In this document: piece by piece, positions 25,093 through 34,400 of the stretch
Layout: each line of letters starts with the position of its first letter
Numbering within the stretch: position 1 is the first letter of the stretch
DNA from: Candidatus Zhuqueibacterota bacterium
Lineage (GTDB): Bacteria; Zhuqueibacterota; Zhuqueibacteria; Residuimicrobiales; Oceaniaggregativiventaceae
DNA: 43,592 nt
Reading direction: 5' to 3'
NCBI GenBank assembly: GCA_016929055.1
Contig: JAFGJN010000116.1
Span: 1-43,592 of the forward strand
Notes under the pieces: generated by a model
The model's database searches: none
What the model saw: only the letters and a program-made list of their open reading frames with translations
What the model was told of the DNA's origin: nothing
Translations under genes and position numbers: made by a program

Positions 25093-27777
25093 ATGAAACG
25101 TAACAGCGCTACGCTTTTATTTGCAACCCTGGTCGCGCTCTTTTTCATCGCATCGGCAGGTTTTGCGCAAGTTAATTTTGTCCGTGGAACCGAGATCCCC
25201 GTACCAGAAACCGACTTAAACGTGGGCGGAACCGGCGCAATGGTCTCCGGTGTTGACCTCGACAACGACGGCAAAAGCGAAATCTATCTGGTCAATGACA
25301 ACTGGAACGATACCCCTGAAGAAGTGATACCCAGAATCTACAAACTGGAAAAAGAAGGGGACGAGTGGGTCGTGGTCTGGAAAGCGATCGCACCGGTGGA
25401 AAAACAAAACACCTGGCCGATCCTAACCGTCGCCGACCTGGACAACGACGGCAAACAGGAAATCGTCTGGGGCCCGGTCAACAACACCTCGGGCGTTACA
25501 GATCTCAACCCGGCCCGCATCCTGCTCTATGAAGTCAAGGGCGACGGAAGCGATGTTTTGGGCGTCGATGACGGCAGTGGCGCTTATCTGCCCAACGCTA
25601 TGTGGACGATTTCCGATGAAGACAATGCCAATATTCGGCCGATCCATGTGGCTGTCGCCGACCCCGACGATGACGGCGTGGATGAGATCATTTTGGCCGA
25701 TCGCGCCGGCAACACGGGTGGCTATTACTGCATCATTGCCTCAGTCGATGATGTTCCGGATAACGGCGACGGATCCGAAACCTGGACCCTCGAAGCCAGC
25801 GGTCTCGATTTCGGCCTGAAAGACGCGTCGACTGAAAACAAATGGGACGTGGCAGTCATCGGAGCCAACGTCTATGCCTTTTGCGAAGTAGAGATCAGCA
25901 AATTCACCTGGACCGGTGCGGTGTGGCAGTACGAAGCCCTGGAACCTTTGCCGGGCGGCTCGCCGGTGCAGTCATCTCAGGTCGTCGATCTCGATGGTGA
26001 CGGCGTCCACGAAATCGTCACCGCTGTCTATGACTGGGGCGATGATGCCTATAAAGGCGTATATCTTTTACAGGAAGAAGGCGGCGACCTGAAAGTGACA
26101 GAGCTTGCCAACGCCTCTGCCTACTGGCCCAGTGGCTCTCGTGGTCTCTGGGGCAGCGCCTGTGGCGATATCGACGGCGATGGCTATCACGATTTTGTCT
26201 ATGGTTCCCGCGCCTCCACGCCCAACGCCGGCATCTTTCATCTCGCTTACAAGGGCGGCGCCATCGACGATCCAGCCAATTATACCTTTGAAATGATCGA
26301 CTCCGACTATACCGAAAACGGCGTCTGGAGCGTCCTCAATATCGCCAACGTCGACGACGATCCGCAACTCGAAGTGCTCTATACCTCCAGCACCGATGCC
26401 GGCACCCTCCCCGATATGAGCACTCCGCCCATCATCGTGCTTGATTTCATTTCAGCCGCTCCGCAGATGGGCGATCTGGTCGTCGCCGAAGAAGTGCTGC
26501 TCAATGGCGAAATTCCGAGCGGTTATCTGTTCAAACCGGGCCGAATCTTTAACAACAATCGGACGATCTGGTTCTGCGGTGTTGACGGCACCAACCGCGA
26601 AACCTATGTTTTCCGCTCGATCGACGGCGGCAAGACCTTTACCCACAACGCCACTCCCATAGCCGGACGTGCGGCCCAGATCGACGCCTTTAACGCCGAC
26701 GTGGCGATTGTCCCTACCGCCGAAGGCCAGATCTGGAGAACCGATGACGGCGGCCAAACCTGGAGCGAAGTCTATTCCTACATGATCAATCCGCTGGGCG
26801 GCGGCTGGTTCGACGCCTGCCGGGTGATCGACGATCAAACCGCTGTTGCCGTCGGAGATGGTGAACCCAACGGCAATATGCATTTCGTCCGCACCACCGA
26901 TCAAGGCCAGACCTGGACGGAAATCGAAGGAATCGACTTTTTGGGCGCAGCCTATTCCTACTATACCTGGGGAATGGCTTCTTGCACCCTCGGGCAGAAT
27001 ATGTGGGTATCAGCGACCAATATGGAATATAGCGCCTCTTTTGTCTTCCGCTCGAACGATGGCGGCCTAACCTGGGACAGCTTTACCATCCCGACCGATG
27101 TCATCTCGAGCTATCCCCGTACCATCGCTTTTATCGACGAGTCCAACGGCATGATCACCGACCGCCGGGGTAACGTGGTCACCTCCACCGACGGCGGCGA
27201 AACCTGGGCCCAGATCGCCAAGCCCGATACTACCGCGGACGGATGGGTGAACGCCGTCGCAGCCGTTCCCGGCACCAACATCATTATGGCCATGGACGAT
27301 GTCGGCGTCTTTTACACCACCGATGTGGGCGCGACCTGGACTCCAGTCGGAATTCTGGCTGATGTGGAAGGCGACTATATGGTTAGCGGTCTATTCGGAA
27401 GCCCCGATTTCGGCTATGTCTTTACCTACAATGGGCAGGTGTTGCGCTTTGACGACCAGGTGACCAGCGTGTTGGCAAATCGGCCGGAATCACAGCCGAT
27501 CACTTTTCAGCTCGGCCAAAACTATCCCAATCCGTTCAATCCCACCACCACAATCGATTTTCAACTGACCTCGACTGAAAAGGTCGCCCTGACGATTTAC
27601 AATCTGCAGGGACAGGAAATTAAAACTCTGGTGGATGGAGCGATGGCAGCCGGAAACCACAGCATCCGCTGGGACGGCACCACCAGTTCGGGCGCCAAAG
27701 CTACCAGCGGTATGTACCTCTATGTGTTGCGAGTCGGCGAACAGCTCGTCTCCAAACGCATGCTCCTGGTAAAATAG
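25093..27777 (+). CDS. Secreted FG-GAP plus Asp-box repeat protein with T9SS sorting domain
   Basis: 894 residues; ATG 25093 follows AGGAGG ideally. The signal peptide is MKRNSATLLFATLVALFFIASAGFAQ. Residues ~45-370 hold FG-GAP/VCBS-type repeats with calcium loops (VDLDNDGKSEIYLV, ADLDNDGKQEIVWG, VDLDGDGVHEIVTA, GDIDGDGYHDFVYG). Residues ~480-760 hold six Asp-box (BNR/YCF48-type) turns such as RSIDGGKTF, RTDDGGQTW, TSTDGGETW and TTDVGATW. Two beta-propellers are likely. The last ~90 residues are a type A sorting domain (GQNYPNPFNPTTTIDFQL, then IYNLQGQEIKTLVDG). Asp-boxes do not mean sialidase activity; the catalytic Arg triad cannot be assigned. It is the last gene of the receptor/PorV cluster and is followed by a strong terminator. 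Confidence 0.9.
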   Translation: MKRNSATLLFATLVALFFIASAGFAQVNFVRGTEIPVPETDLNVGGTGAMVSGVDLDNDGKSEIYLVNDNWNDTPEEVIPRIYKLEKEGDEWVVVWKAIAPVEKQNTWPILTVADLDNDGKQEIVWGPVNNTSGVTDLNPARILLYEVKGDGSDVLGVDDGSGAYLPNAMWTISDEDNANIRPIHVAVADPDDDGVDEIILADRAGNTGGYYCIIASVDDVPDNGDGSETWTLEASGLDFGLKDASTENKWDVAVIGANVYAFCEVEISKFTWTGAVWQYEALEPLPGGSPVQSSQVVDLDGDGVHEIVTAVYDWGDDAYKGVYLLQEEGGDLKVTELANASAYWPSGSRGLWGSACGDIDGDGYHDFVYGSRASTPNAGIFHLAYKGGAIDDPANYTFEMIDSDYTENGVWSVLNIANVDDDPQLEVLYTSSTDAGTLPDMSTPPIIVLDFISAAPQMGDLVVAEEVLLNGEIPSGYLFKPGRIFNNNRTIWFCGVDGTNRETYVFRSIDGGKTFTHNATPIAGRAAQIDAFNADVAIVPTAEGQIWRTDDGGQTWSEVYSYMINPLGGGWFDACRVIDDQTAVAVGDGEPNGNMHFVRTTDQGQTWTEIEGIDFLGAAYSYYTWGMASCTLGQNMWVSATNMEYSASFVFRSNDGGLTWDSFTIPTDVISSYPRTIAFIDESNGMITDRRGNVVTSTDGGETWAQIAKPDTTADGWVNAVAAVPGTNIIMAMDDVGVFYTTDVGATWTPVGILADVEGDYMVSGLFGSPDFGYVFTYNGQVLRFDDQVTSVLANRPESQPITFQLGQNYPNPFNPTTTIDFQLTSTEKVALTIYNLQGQEIKTLVDGAMAAGNHSIRWDGTTSSGAKATSGMYLYVLRVGEQLVSKRMLLVK

Positions 27778-27799
27778 CTCCCTGTCGTTTATAACGACA

Positions 27800-27834
27800 C
27801 CCCCTGATCAGTTGACTCTGGTCAGGGGGTTTTT
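27800..27834 (+). terminator. Rho-independent terminator closing the receptor cluster
   Basis: CCCCCTGA (27800-27807) pairs with TCAGGGGG (27822-27829), followed directly by TTTTTATTT. It starts 22 bp after the stop of the FG-GAP protein gene. A smaller hairpin GTCGTT-TAT-AACGAC lies just before it (27784-27798). Confidence 0.9.
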
Positions 27835-27840
27835 ATTTCC

Positions 27841-28201
27841 AGCCAACTACCCCCCCTCCCCTCATTCTGCCCGATCTATAACCACCGGCGCACAGAGTGT
27901 TCCGTACAGGACAACACAAACATCGCGATGGCGTCCCGGTTGTCAAATTAATCAAGCCCAAGGCGAAACAGTCTCACGGATTCTGTGTTGCCAGAATCCA
28001 ACAAAAAACATCTTTATGATTTTATTCTATTTGCAGCAGTCACCATTTCCACCCTATTGGTGAAAATATCACAGCGTATTTATTGAAGAGTCTGCCATCC
28101 CCGCCGAGTCGGTGGAATTTATAAGGGTTAGAGAGGTGATTTTTCTAGTGCGGCGAAAAGAGAGGAAAAACGTCAAGCGCTCGGCTCAATAATTAAAAAA
28201 A
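27841..28201. other. Gene-free stretch between convergent operons
   Basis: No gene is supported on either strand. GTGTTCC-GTACA-GGACAACAC near 27898-27918 may be a very degenerate member of the GGTGTCC palindrome family. Otherwise nothing notable. Confidence 0.4.
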
Positions 28202-28267
28202 CCCAGTGTTTATCGTTTCGCCTTAAAAAGAGCTCGATTAAATAGAAGCGGAACGATAAACACTGGG
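28202..28267 (-). terminator. Long-arm terminator of the minus-strand secretion gene group
   Basis: CCCAGTGTTTATCGTT (28202-28217) and AACGATAAACACTGGG (28252-28267) pair perfectly over 16 bp around 34 nt. On the minus strand the stem is followed by TTTTTTTAATT. It lies about 90 bp after the stop of the last minus-strand gene (28358), as expected for a terminator, although the loop is large for one. Confidence 0.75.
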
Positions 28268-28357
28268 CTTGAGAGAAAAATAGCCTATTCTAATACTTGA
28301 GCAGGTAAGGATTTGCCATTCACCGTGTTGTCGAGCTGAGCGGGGTCGACTCGTAAT

Positions 28358-29542
28358 TTATTTGGGTTCCAAACTTTGGCGCAACTCTTCCAGTTCGCTC
28401 TGCGGCTCTCGACCCTCCAGCACCTTGCGCAGACGTTCGAGTTCACGCTCGGCCTTGCGGCGCTCATCGCGGATGCGCTCCAGCTCCTCTTCGGCCGATT
28501 CGGTCTCTCGCCGTTCGCGAATGATCTGCTCAAAAAGTTCCCGCCGGCTTTCGGCTTTTTGCATCAGGATATCGCGCTCGCGCGTGCGATAGATCGATGT
28601 AGGCAACAGAACAAACTTGGCGCCGACATTCACCCGCCAGGTGTTGTAATTGGGTGTTCCCAATTCGGGAAAACGCTGCGGCAGCGTCGTCTCGTTGACA
28701 TCCGCAGTCAAGCGATAATCGCCGGAAACCATAAAATGAAACCAGCGAAAAGCTTTGTAGGTTACGCTTGCATTGATATAAGCGTAATTTTCCCGGCTGG
28801 CGGCAGCTCTCGGCGGCTTTTGAATCCACCACAGACCATAGAGTTCCAGACCATAGTTGAATCCGATTGTCGGGATGGTAAAACCGAGGCCGTAATTGAC
28901 ATGCTGGCTCGGGTGAATCACATTGTTTTCCGGATGAAGCACCTTTGGAATCAGATCCTGACCGACGTCGTTGTGATGCCAGTATCCGAGATTGGCATGA
29001 ACGTTCAACGCGTCTTCTGGATAAAGCGGATCATAAGCATAGCTCAGCAGAGCGGTCAAACCAGCTTCGATAGTGCCGGCTGTATAATCCTCATAGATTA
29101 CATTGTGCCGTTCGCCGGTCGGAAATCGAGCGCCGAGTTCAAAGCCATAATTCAGCGAATTCGCTTTGGGGCCAAAAGAACCGATCTTGAGACCCAGAAA
29201 CGTATCCCAGGGATACTCTTCAGTCTGACCCTGATGCACGTCCTGATAAGCGATCGGTGTAAGCGTCACACCGAAATGTTTGCCCAGGCCGTAATTCATG
29301 CTCACCAGACCCTGAACCGTCCAGACCGTCACCGCATCCTGCAAGCCCAATTGGGTGTCGGTAAACTGGCTGACCTTACCCCAGAAGCGCGTGTGCATCA
29401 ACATGGAAAGATGCGTTCTCTCTTGCACCCAAGCCGCTTTGGTGTGGGGCAATCCGCGACCGCCATTGATCACCGCCGCTTGTGAAGCGGTGCTCAAAAG
29501 CAGCACGACTGCAAAAATCAGTGCGGACTTGTAGATTTTCAT
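28358..29542 (-). CDS. Outer-membrane barrel protein with C-terminal coiled coil, unrecognised family
   Basis: 394 residues from ATG 29542, which has GGAGG seven bases upstream; an upstream ATG at 29575 adds 11 residues before the signal peptide and is rejected. The signal peptide is MKIYKSALIFAVVLLLSTASQA. Residues ~25-315 alternate polar and aromatic residues in barrel-like strands (VSMNYGLGKHFGVTLTPIAY, NYGFELGARFPTGERH, WRVNVGAKFVLLP). The last ~78 residues are a highly charged heptad-like helix (EELERIRDERRKAERELERL) that would lie in the periplasm if the barrel ends at the inner face. This is neither an OmpA domain nor a usual barrel ending in an aromatic residue. Last gene after porU, the PorV-like gene and the lipoprotein; a T9SS accessory role is inferred from position only. 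Confidence 0.8.
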   Translation of the reverse strand: MKIYKSALIFAVVLLLSTASQAAVINGGRGLPHTKAAWVQERTHLSMLMHTRFWGKVSQFTDTQLGLQDAVTVWTVQGLVSMNYGLGKHFGVTLTPIAYQDVHQGQTEEYPWDTFLGLKIGSFGPKANSLNYGFELGARFPTGERHNVIYEDYTAGTIEAGLTALLSYAYDPLYPEDALNVHANLGYWHHNDVGQDLIPKVLHPENNVIHPSQHVNYGLGFTIPTIGFNYGLELYGLWWIQKPPRAAASRENYAYINASVTYKAFRWFHFMVSGDYRLTADVNETTLPQRFPELGTPNYNTWRVNVGAKFVLLPTSIYRTRERDILMQKAESRRELFEQIIRERRETESAEEELERIRDERRKAERELERLRKVLEGREPQSELEELRQSLEPK

Positions 29543-29608
29543 CGCCTTACCTCCGGGAGAATGATAGGGGATCACCCAGAATTCGAAATAGAATACGAGT
29601 TTACTTAA

Positions 29609-29636
29609 AATCTATTATTTTTTGGCAAAGAGTCAA
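29609..29636 (-). promoter_or_regulatory. Possible sigma70-like promoter for the coiled-coil barrel gene
   Basis: On the minus strand TTGACT (29636-29631) and TAGATT (29614-29609) are 16 bp apart, in an AT-rich part of the 143-bp gap before the barrel gene. The -35 is identical to that at 18617 and the spacing is the same. The -10 is weaker. It suggests that the last gene can be transcribed apart from the porU genes. Confidence 0.45.
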
Positions 29637-29685
29637 GATAAATCATCACTTGCGACCGGTTAAAGACGGCGAACCTCTCGGCAAA

Positions 29686-30387
29686 TCAAGGGAATATGAA
29701 CCGATGCCAGTTGGATTCGCTGCCTGATCTGATCGACGAACCAACGATATCGACTCGCCAGCGGTAGCGGCGCCGGCTCTCAAGCCGATCTGAATTGCTG
29801 GTGCCGTCCCAATTGTAAACCACCTCTTCTTCCAGACCGCTATAGGAAGACTGGATCGATGAAAACCAAATCGGCGTATCGTTTTCGTCGTCATACAGTT
29901 TAAGCACATAGCGGTCGGGCAGGATCTCGGGCAACTGCCAATGAAAAAGCAAGGAAGTGATGGTAGAGATTCTCAGATTTACCGCCTTGGCCACGAGTTG
30001 ATAATCCAACGTATCTGAAGCCGGGCTGCGATTGTTGGAGACGTCCAGCCCTACAGCGGTATAAAAATAGCGTTTGTTCAGCAGGACAGTCGAATCGATG
30101 AAAAGGGTATCTGCTGCTTTTACTTCAGCGAGGGCTTGGAAATCATCCTCATCGGCGGCACGGCGGTAAAGCCGAACCCGATCCAAACGCTCGTCATATT
30201 CCCACTGGAGCTGAATGGCGTCGATTTCCGCTATCGCATCGATGCCGCGCTCATCAAGCGCCATATCGGGCGGGCTTGGCAGCAACGATGGCAGCGGTAC
30301 ATCTTTGGTCGGCCGTGTGCTCTGATCCCTGCACCCGGTTGTCGCCAAAACAAGCCATCCGATCAACAAGGCCAAAAGTAAGCGCAT
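29686..30387 (-). CDS. Lipoprotein with two Fn3-like domains, unrecognised family
   Basis: 233 residues; ATG 30387 follows AGAGG at five bases. The N-terminus MRLLLALLIGWLVLATTGC is a lipoprotein signal with Cys19 (T at -3 is slightly unusual). After a Pro-rich linker, residues ~55-130 (AIQLQWEYDERLDRVRLYRR then KRYFYTAVGLDVSNNRSPAS) and ~140-230 (LLFHWQLPEILPDRYVLKLY then RRYRWRVDIVGSS) are two Fn3-like folds. It lies 15 bp after the PorV/PorQ-like gene, which is 9 bp after porU, so the three form an operon. Possible role: an outer-membrane-anchored partner of PorU or PorV. I know no named T9SS lipoprotein with this architecture. Confidence 0.8.
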   Translation of the reverse strand: MRLLLALLIGWLVLATTGCRDQSTRPTKDVPLPSLLPSPPDMALDERGIDAIAEIDAIQLQWEYDERLDRVRLYRRAADEDDFQALAEVKAADTLFIDSTVLLNKRYFYTAVGLDVSNNRSPASDTLDYQLVAKAVNLRISTITSLLFHWQLPEILPDRYVLKLYDDENDTPIWFSSIQSSYSGLEEEVVYNWDGTSNSDRLESRRRYRWRVDIVGSSIRSGSESNWHRFIFP

Positions 30388-30402
30388 AGAGACCTCTTGT
30401 AT

Positions 30403-31434
30403 CTAAAAATTCAAATTGCAGCTCACCCGATGCACACCGTCAAAATCCAGGGTTACAAAAGCATAATCGACTTGCAGGCGCCACATTCGAAATCCGGCTC
30501 CGGCAGTGAAGCCGAATCGATTGGCTCCGATCCGCAGAGCCAGACCTCGGGTCTGGAATTCCGCCCCCCACAGGTTGTGGCTTGTATATTTGCGATATCG
30601 GGTCCAGTAAAAACCGACATCTCCGTGCAACTGTCGCAACGGGTGGCGATAGGCGATACCCAAACGCATCGCTGCATGAATCCGATCTTCGTGTTTGGTA
30701 TCCCAGATAATAGCGGTACGGGTGATATCGCTCAAAGAAAATCCGATACTCAGATCGCCCAAAGCTCGGCGATCAAAGAGCGCAGCGAGACTGAAGCGCA
30801 AAGCCGTCCCGCAATCGACGCCCAGACCCGAAGCGCTGTGGCCGTAAACTGACTCCTGAAAAACTTTGAAATTCAGACCAATCGGGATCTGAATCGGCAA
30901 ATCGATGAACAACCATCCCAGCGGGAGCACAGGCTCCCAGAGTTTGCTGAAAGTGAAATAGTAAACATCCTGCGTATCAGTAAAATAGCCAAGCGGTTCA
31001 CCAGTGGGGCGTAACTCTTTGTTCTGCCGTCGATCGGCAAAGAAAAGCTTGCCGATAGAGGGATAGATCGGAATTTCGTCGACGCTGAAACGCGTCCAAT
31101 TGACGGCGACGGCCGCCTGACCACGGAGGGGAAAAACCAGACCGGCATGATGATAATGCGCCATCGGCTCGGCGATGCTGCCAAATGTGGGCGCGTACAT
31201 CAGATGCATCTGTCTCTGCGTCAGAGCGATTAAAGCTGGATTATAGTAAAACATCGGTCCATCACCCATCAAGGCGACGGCGGCTTCTCCCAAGGCAAGC
31301 GATCGTGCACCCAAACCCAGTTCGAGCGCAGAACCGGCGTATTTGCCCTCTGAGGCCCAAAGTGACACGACCAGAGTCAGCAAAAACAACCCGATAATCG
31401 CATAGTGTTTCTTCACAAAAGCACCCGTTTTCAC
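30403..31434 (-). CDS. PorV/PorQ-family outer-membrane protein in the porU operon
   Basis: 343 residues from GTG 31434 (no clear ribosome site; GTG 31413, just before a Lys-Lys pair, is an alternative). A signal segment (AIIGLFLLTLVVSLWASEG) is followed by SALELGLGARSLALGEAAVA then GDGPMFYYNPALIAL, the same conserved N-terminal pattern as the PorV-like protein at 23864. Barrel strands continue to VHRVSCNLNF. It starts 9 bp after the porU stop, which suggests translational coupling. In Porphyromonas PorU, PorV, PorQ and PorZ form the attachment complex, so this is the likely PorU partner; the choice between PorV and PorQ is open. Confidence 0.83.
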   Translation of the reverse strand: MKTGAFVKKHYAIIGLFLLTLVVSLWASEGKYAGSALELGLGARSLALGEAAVALMGDGPMFYYNPALIALTQRQMHLMYAPTFGSIAEPMAHYHHAGLVFPLRGQAAVAVNWTRFSVDEIPIYPSIGKLFFADRRQNKELRPTGEPLGYFTDTQDVYYFTFSKLWEPVLPLGWLFIDLPIQIPIGLNFKVFQESVYGHSASGLGVDCGTALRFSLAALFDRRALGDLSIGFSLSDITRTAIIWDTKHEDRIHAAMRLGIAYRHPLRQLHGDVGFYWTRYRKYTSHNLWGAEFQTRGLALRIGANRFGFTAGAGFRMWRLQVDYAFVTLDFDGVHRVSCNLNF

Positions 31435-31443
31435 CGGTATCTG

Positions 31444-34400
31444 TTACTGTAGCCGCATCAATTTGCCCGTCAATTCAAGCGATTGACCGCCTGCAGCCAC
31501 CGATAATTTATAAAAATAGACGCCATTGGCAACCGAATCCCCCGATTGATCCCGGCCGTCCCACAACAATTCGTGATAATCGGCTCCGAGCGGATTGGAA
31601 TCAGCCAGGCTTTCACGTGCGTCCAACGTCCGGATCAATTGACCCGAAGCGGTATAGATTTTAATCTCCAAACGATCACAGGGTTGCGTCAGTTCATAAG
31701 CGAAAATCATTTCGCGCATAAAGGGATTGGGATAGGTCCCCAGCAAACGCACATCAAACCGCTCCGCCACCTGAAACGAAAATTCTTTAGGCAAAGACAT
31801 GTTGCCAAAGCAGTCAAATGCGGTTAATTCGATGGTATGGCGGCCAGGCACGAATTCGGGTCTGATTTCCACGACCACCTGATTGCCGTTGCTCGGCCTG
31901 TCGGGCATTCGAATCGATTCCTGAGTTACTGGCTGACCATCGATGTGGAAAAACAGATCATGCTTGGAGAGATCCACGCCATTGACGTCCTGCAAAACAG
32001 CGGCAATGCGCGGACGGCGCTGAACAAATCCATTTTCAACCGGCGGCTGTCCGTCGACCATCAACTCGATGGTTGGTGGCACCCGATCCTCACCCGCCAG
32101 CAATGTATAAACACCGCCCTGCCGAACAAAAGCCAGGAGCTGATCCTCATGCCGTTCCTGCTCCAGCCGCACCCATTTGCCGCTGCGCTCCTGCAAACGA
32201 AAGATGTGAACCGGTTTGCCGATCTCTTCGAGCCGAGTTCGCAGCAGCGCCGAAAGGTGAAAGGCGACCGCAACAGGCTCCACGAATTGTTCCGACGAAT
32301 CTGCCGTGAAAAATCGATAGGCAAGAATCCCGGAGAGCGCCTGAAAATCCGGCTGTTCGTCGATTCCGGGAAAAGGAGTGGAAAAAACAGTCAAAACCGT
32401 CGGCGCGGCAACAGCGCCGGAGGAAAGCCGCAGCGCAAAAACAGAATCCAATTGCAAGGAGTGGATCAGACTGTCTCCTGCCACCAAACCGAGTTCCGGG
32501 ATGCAATTAAAGTGTTCGACAGCAAAAACCGCACTAAATCGATTGTCATAGCGAAAGAGTCGATCAAAAAGCGTATCCGGATCGACCGTAACACGAACGC
32601 GTGCCGTGCCCGGAATCGGAGAAAACGGCACCTCCGCTTGCACTTTGGACAGAGCTGACAAATCCACTCGGTCGCGTCCCAGATTAAGCCAGACACCGCT
32701 TTTTTCATCATAATGCTCAAATTGCACATCCACACCGGCAACGTCGACAGCGCTGTTGTTGCTCAAGCGTACCGCCAGGCGGGTTTCTTTCGATCCGCGC
32801 AAGTGAATCGATTGTTCGAGCACAGCCAGATCGATACGGTCTGCCGGCGTAAAATCCTGCCCCTCGCTCTGCAAAACCCGGTCATCATCCAGGCGTACAA
32901 ACACACGATAGTTGAATCCAAAGGGATAATAAAAGGGCGCGGAATGATAGCGCTCTCCCGAAAGGGGGAAAAAAGGAATCGAGTCCGACTGCACCCGTCC
33001 CCAAACCCTGTCGATGCTCTGGTCGGCAACGATGCGGGCCAGAAGGCGGCTGCTGTCGCCGGGAAGCGGTTGTACCCTCAGGGAATCAAAAAGAACGGGG
33101 GCGAGCGACAGTGCACAGGAGCCATGGACCCGTTGCAGGCCCAGTTCATCTTCACCATAAAAAACAAGACGCCCGGTGGAACCGCCAAAGCTGTTCGGCA
33201 CATCGATTTGAAATGAAGCAGATCCATCTTGAATAAGCAGCGATTGTCTTCCGCTTGCGGTCAGGGCGCTGTCGATCAGGACAGCCTGACCGCTGCCGCG
33301 GGCGAAAGGCAGTTCAACATCGACCGAGACAGTTTCTCCGGGGTTGAGCAGAGAGCGTTCTGCAGAGAGCGGTATACGCTGGTCCGCTCCGCCCAGCCGC
33401 AAGGCGGGATCGCCCAGAAGGTGGTATTGGTTGGTTTCAGAAAAGACATAAGGTGTGGGACCGTTTTGAATCTGGTAGAGATTTTTTCCCTGCCGAATCA
33501 ATTCTCCCAGCGGCAGGGATGGGTTGCGATCGTAAACCTGCAAAATCTCGCGTTGCAGCAAATAGTCATTGACGACCCACCCCTCGCCACTGGCGCCCAG
33601 AAAGGCTACCGAACCGATTTCCTCGTTGAATAGCAGAGCATCGGCCAAACCACGAAAACTCGGCGATTCAAATGCACCGGAAAAACAGGTCATGCTCATA
33701 ATAAAAGGCCATTTGCCCCGATTGGCAAATCGCCCGACATCCTCTGTCCGCAAGAGTCCGTTGTCCGCCCAAATTCCGCCGCCGCCATGCCCATGAAAAT
33801 TGATGATCGAACATCCCTCATCGATATAGTCGAGAAGGTCGGCGGTTCCACCAAAAAAGGGATCGTTTTCAACTCCACCGCGTCTGACGGTCAGCAAAAT
33901 ATTTTTCTCATAATCGGGAGACATGCGCTGCACCAGATCAAGCGCCTGCTCGTGAAAAGGCGCCTGGTTGCTGAAATTGCCACCGATGAACAAATGCCGA
34001 TTTCGCCAGGACCCGCCGACAGACTCGTTTTCATAGGCGACAATCTTGTTGGTCAGTGCGTCGCATTCGTCGACTGTTCGTGCCGGCAACCGACCGAGAG
34101 CGATTTCCGACAATTCATCGTCTCCGTCTAAAAGCGTGTACCAATAATCGCTGGCGGTTGCACCCCACTGCCACGTTTGACGCAGATAGACCGGAACCAG
34201 ATCGAGCGTGTCGCCAAGCGCAGTTCGCCGTTGGCGGCTGCCGTTGCCGACCAGGAGCACATATTTCAGACGGGGGTTTTTCCAGGTGTGGTAGGCGTGC
34301 GACAGAAACGCTTTGAGCGCTTCAGGTGTTGGTCGACCGTCGCCGAATTCGTCATAGATATCCGCGACGTCGACCTTGAGCACCTGCAGTCCTTGATCCT

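Noticed and set aside
25093-27777. Sialidase/neuraminidase annotation from Asp-boxes
   Set aside because: Asp-boxes occur in many non-enzymatic propellers; no catalytic Arg triad or Tyr/Glu pair could be assigned.
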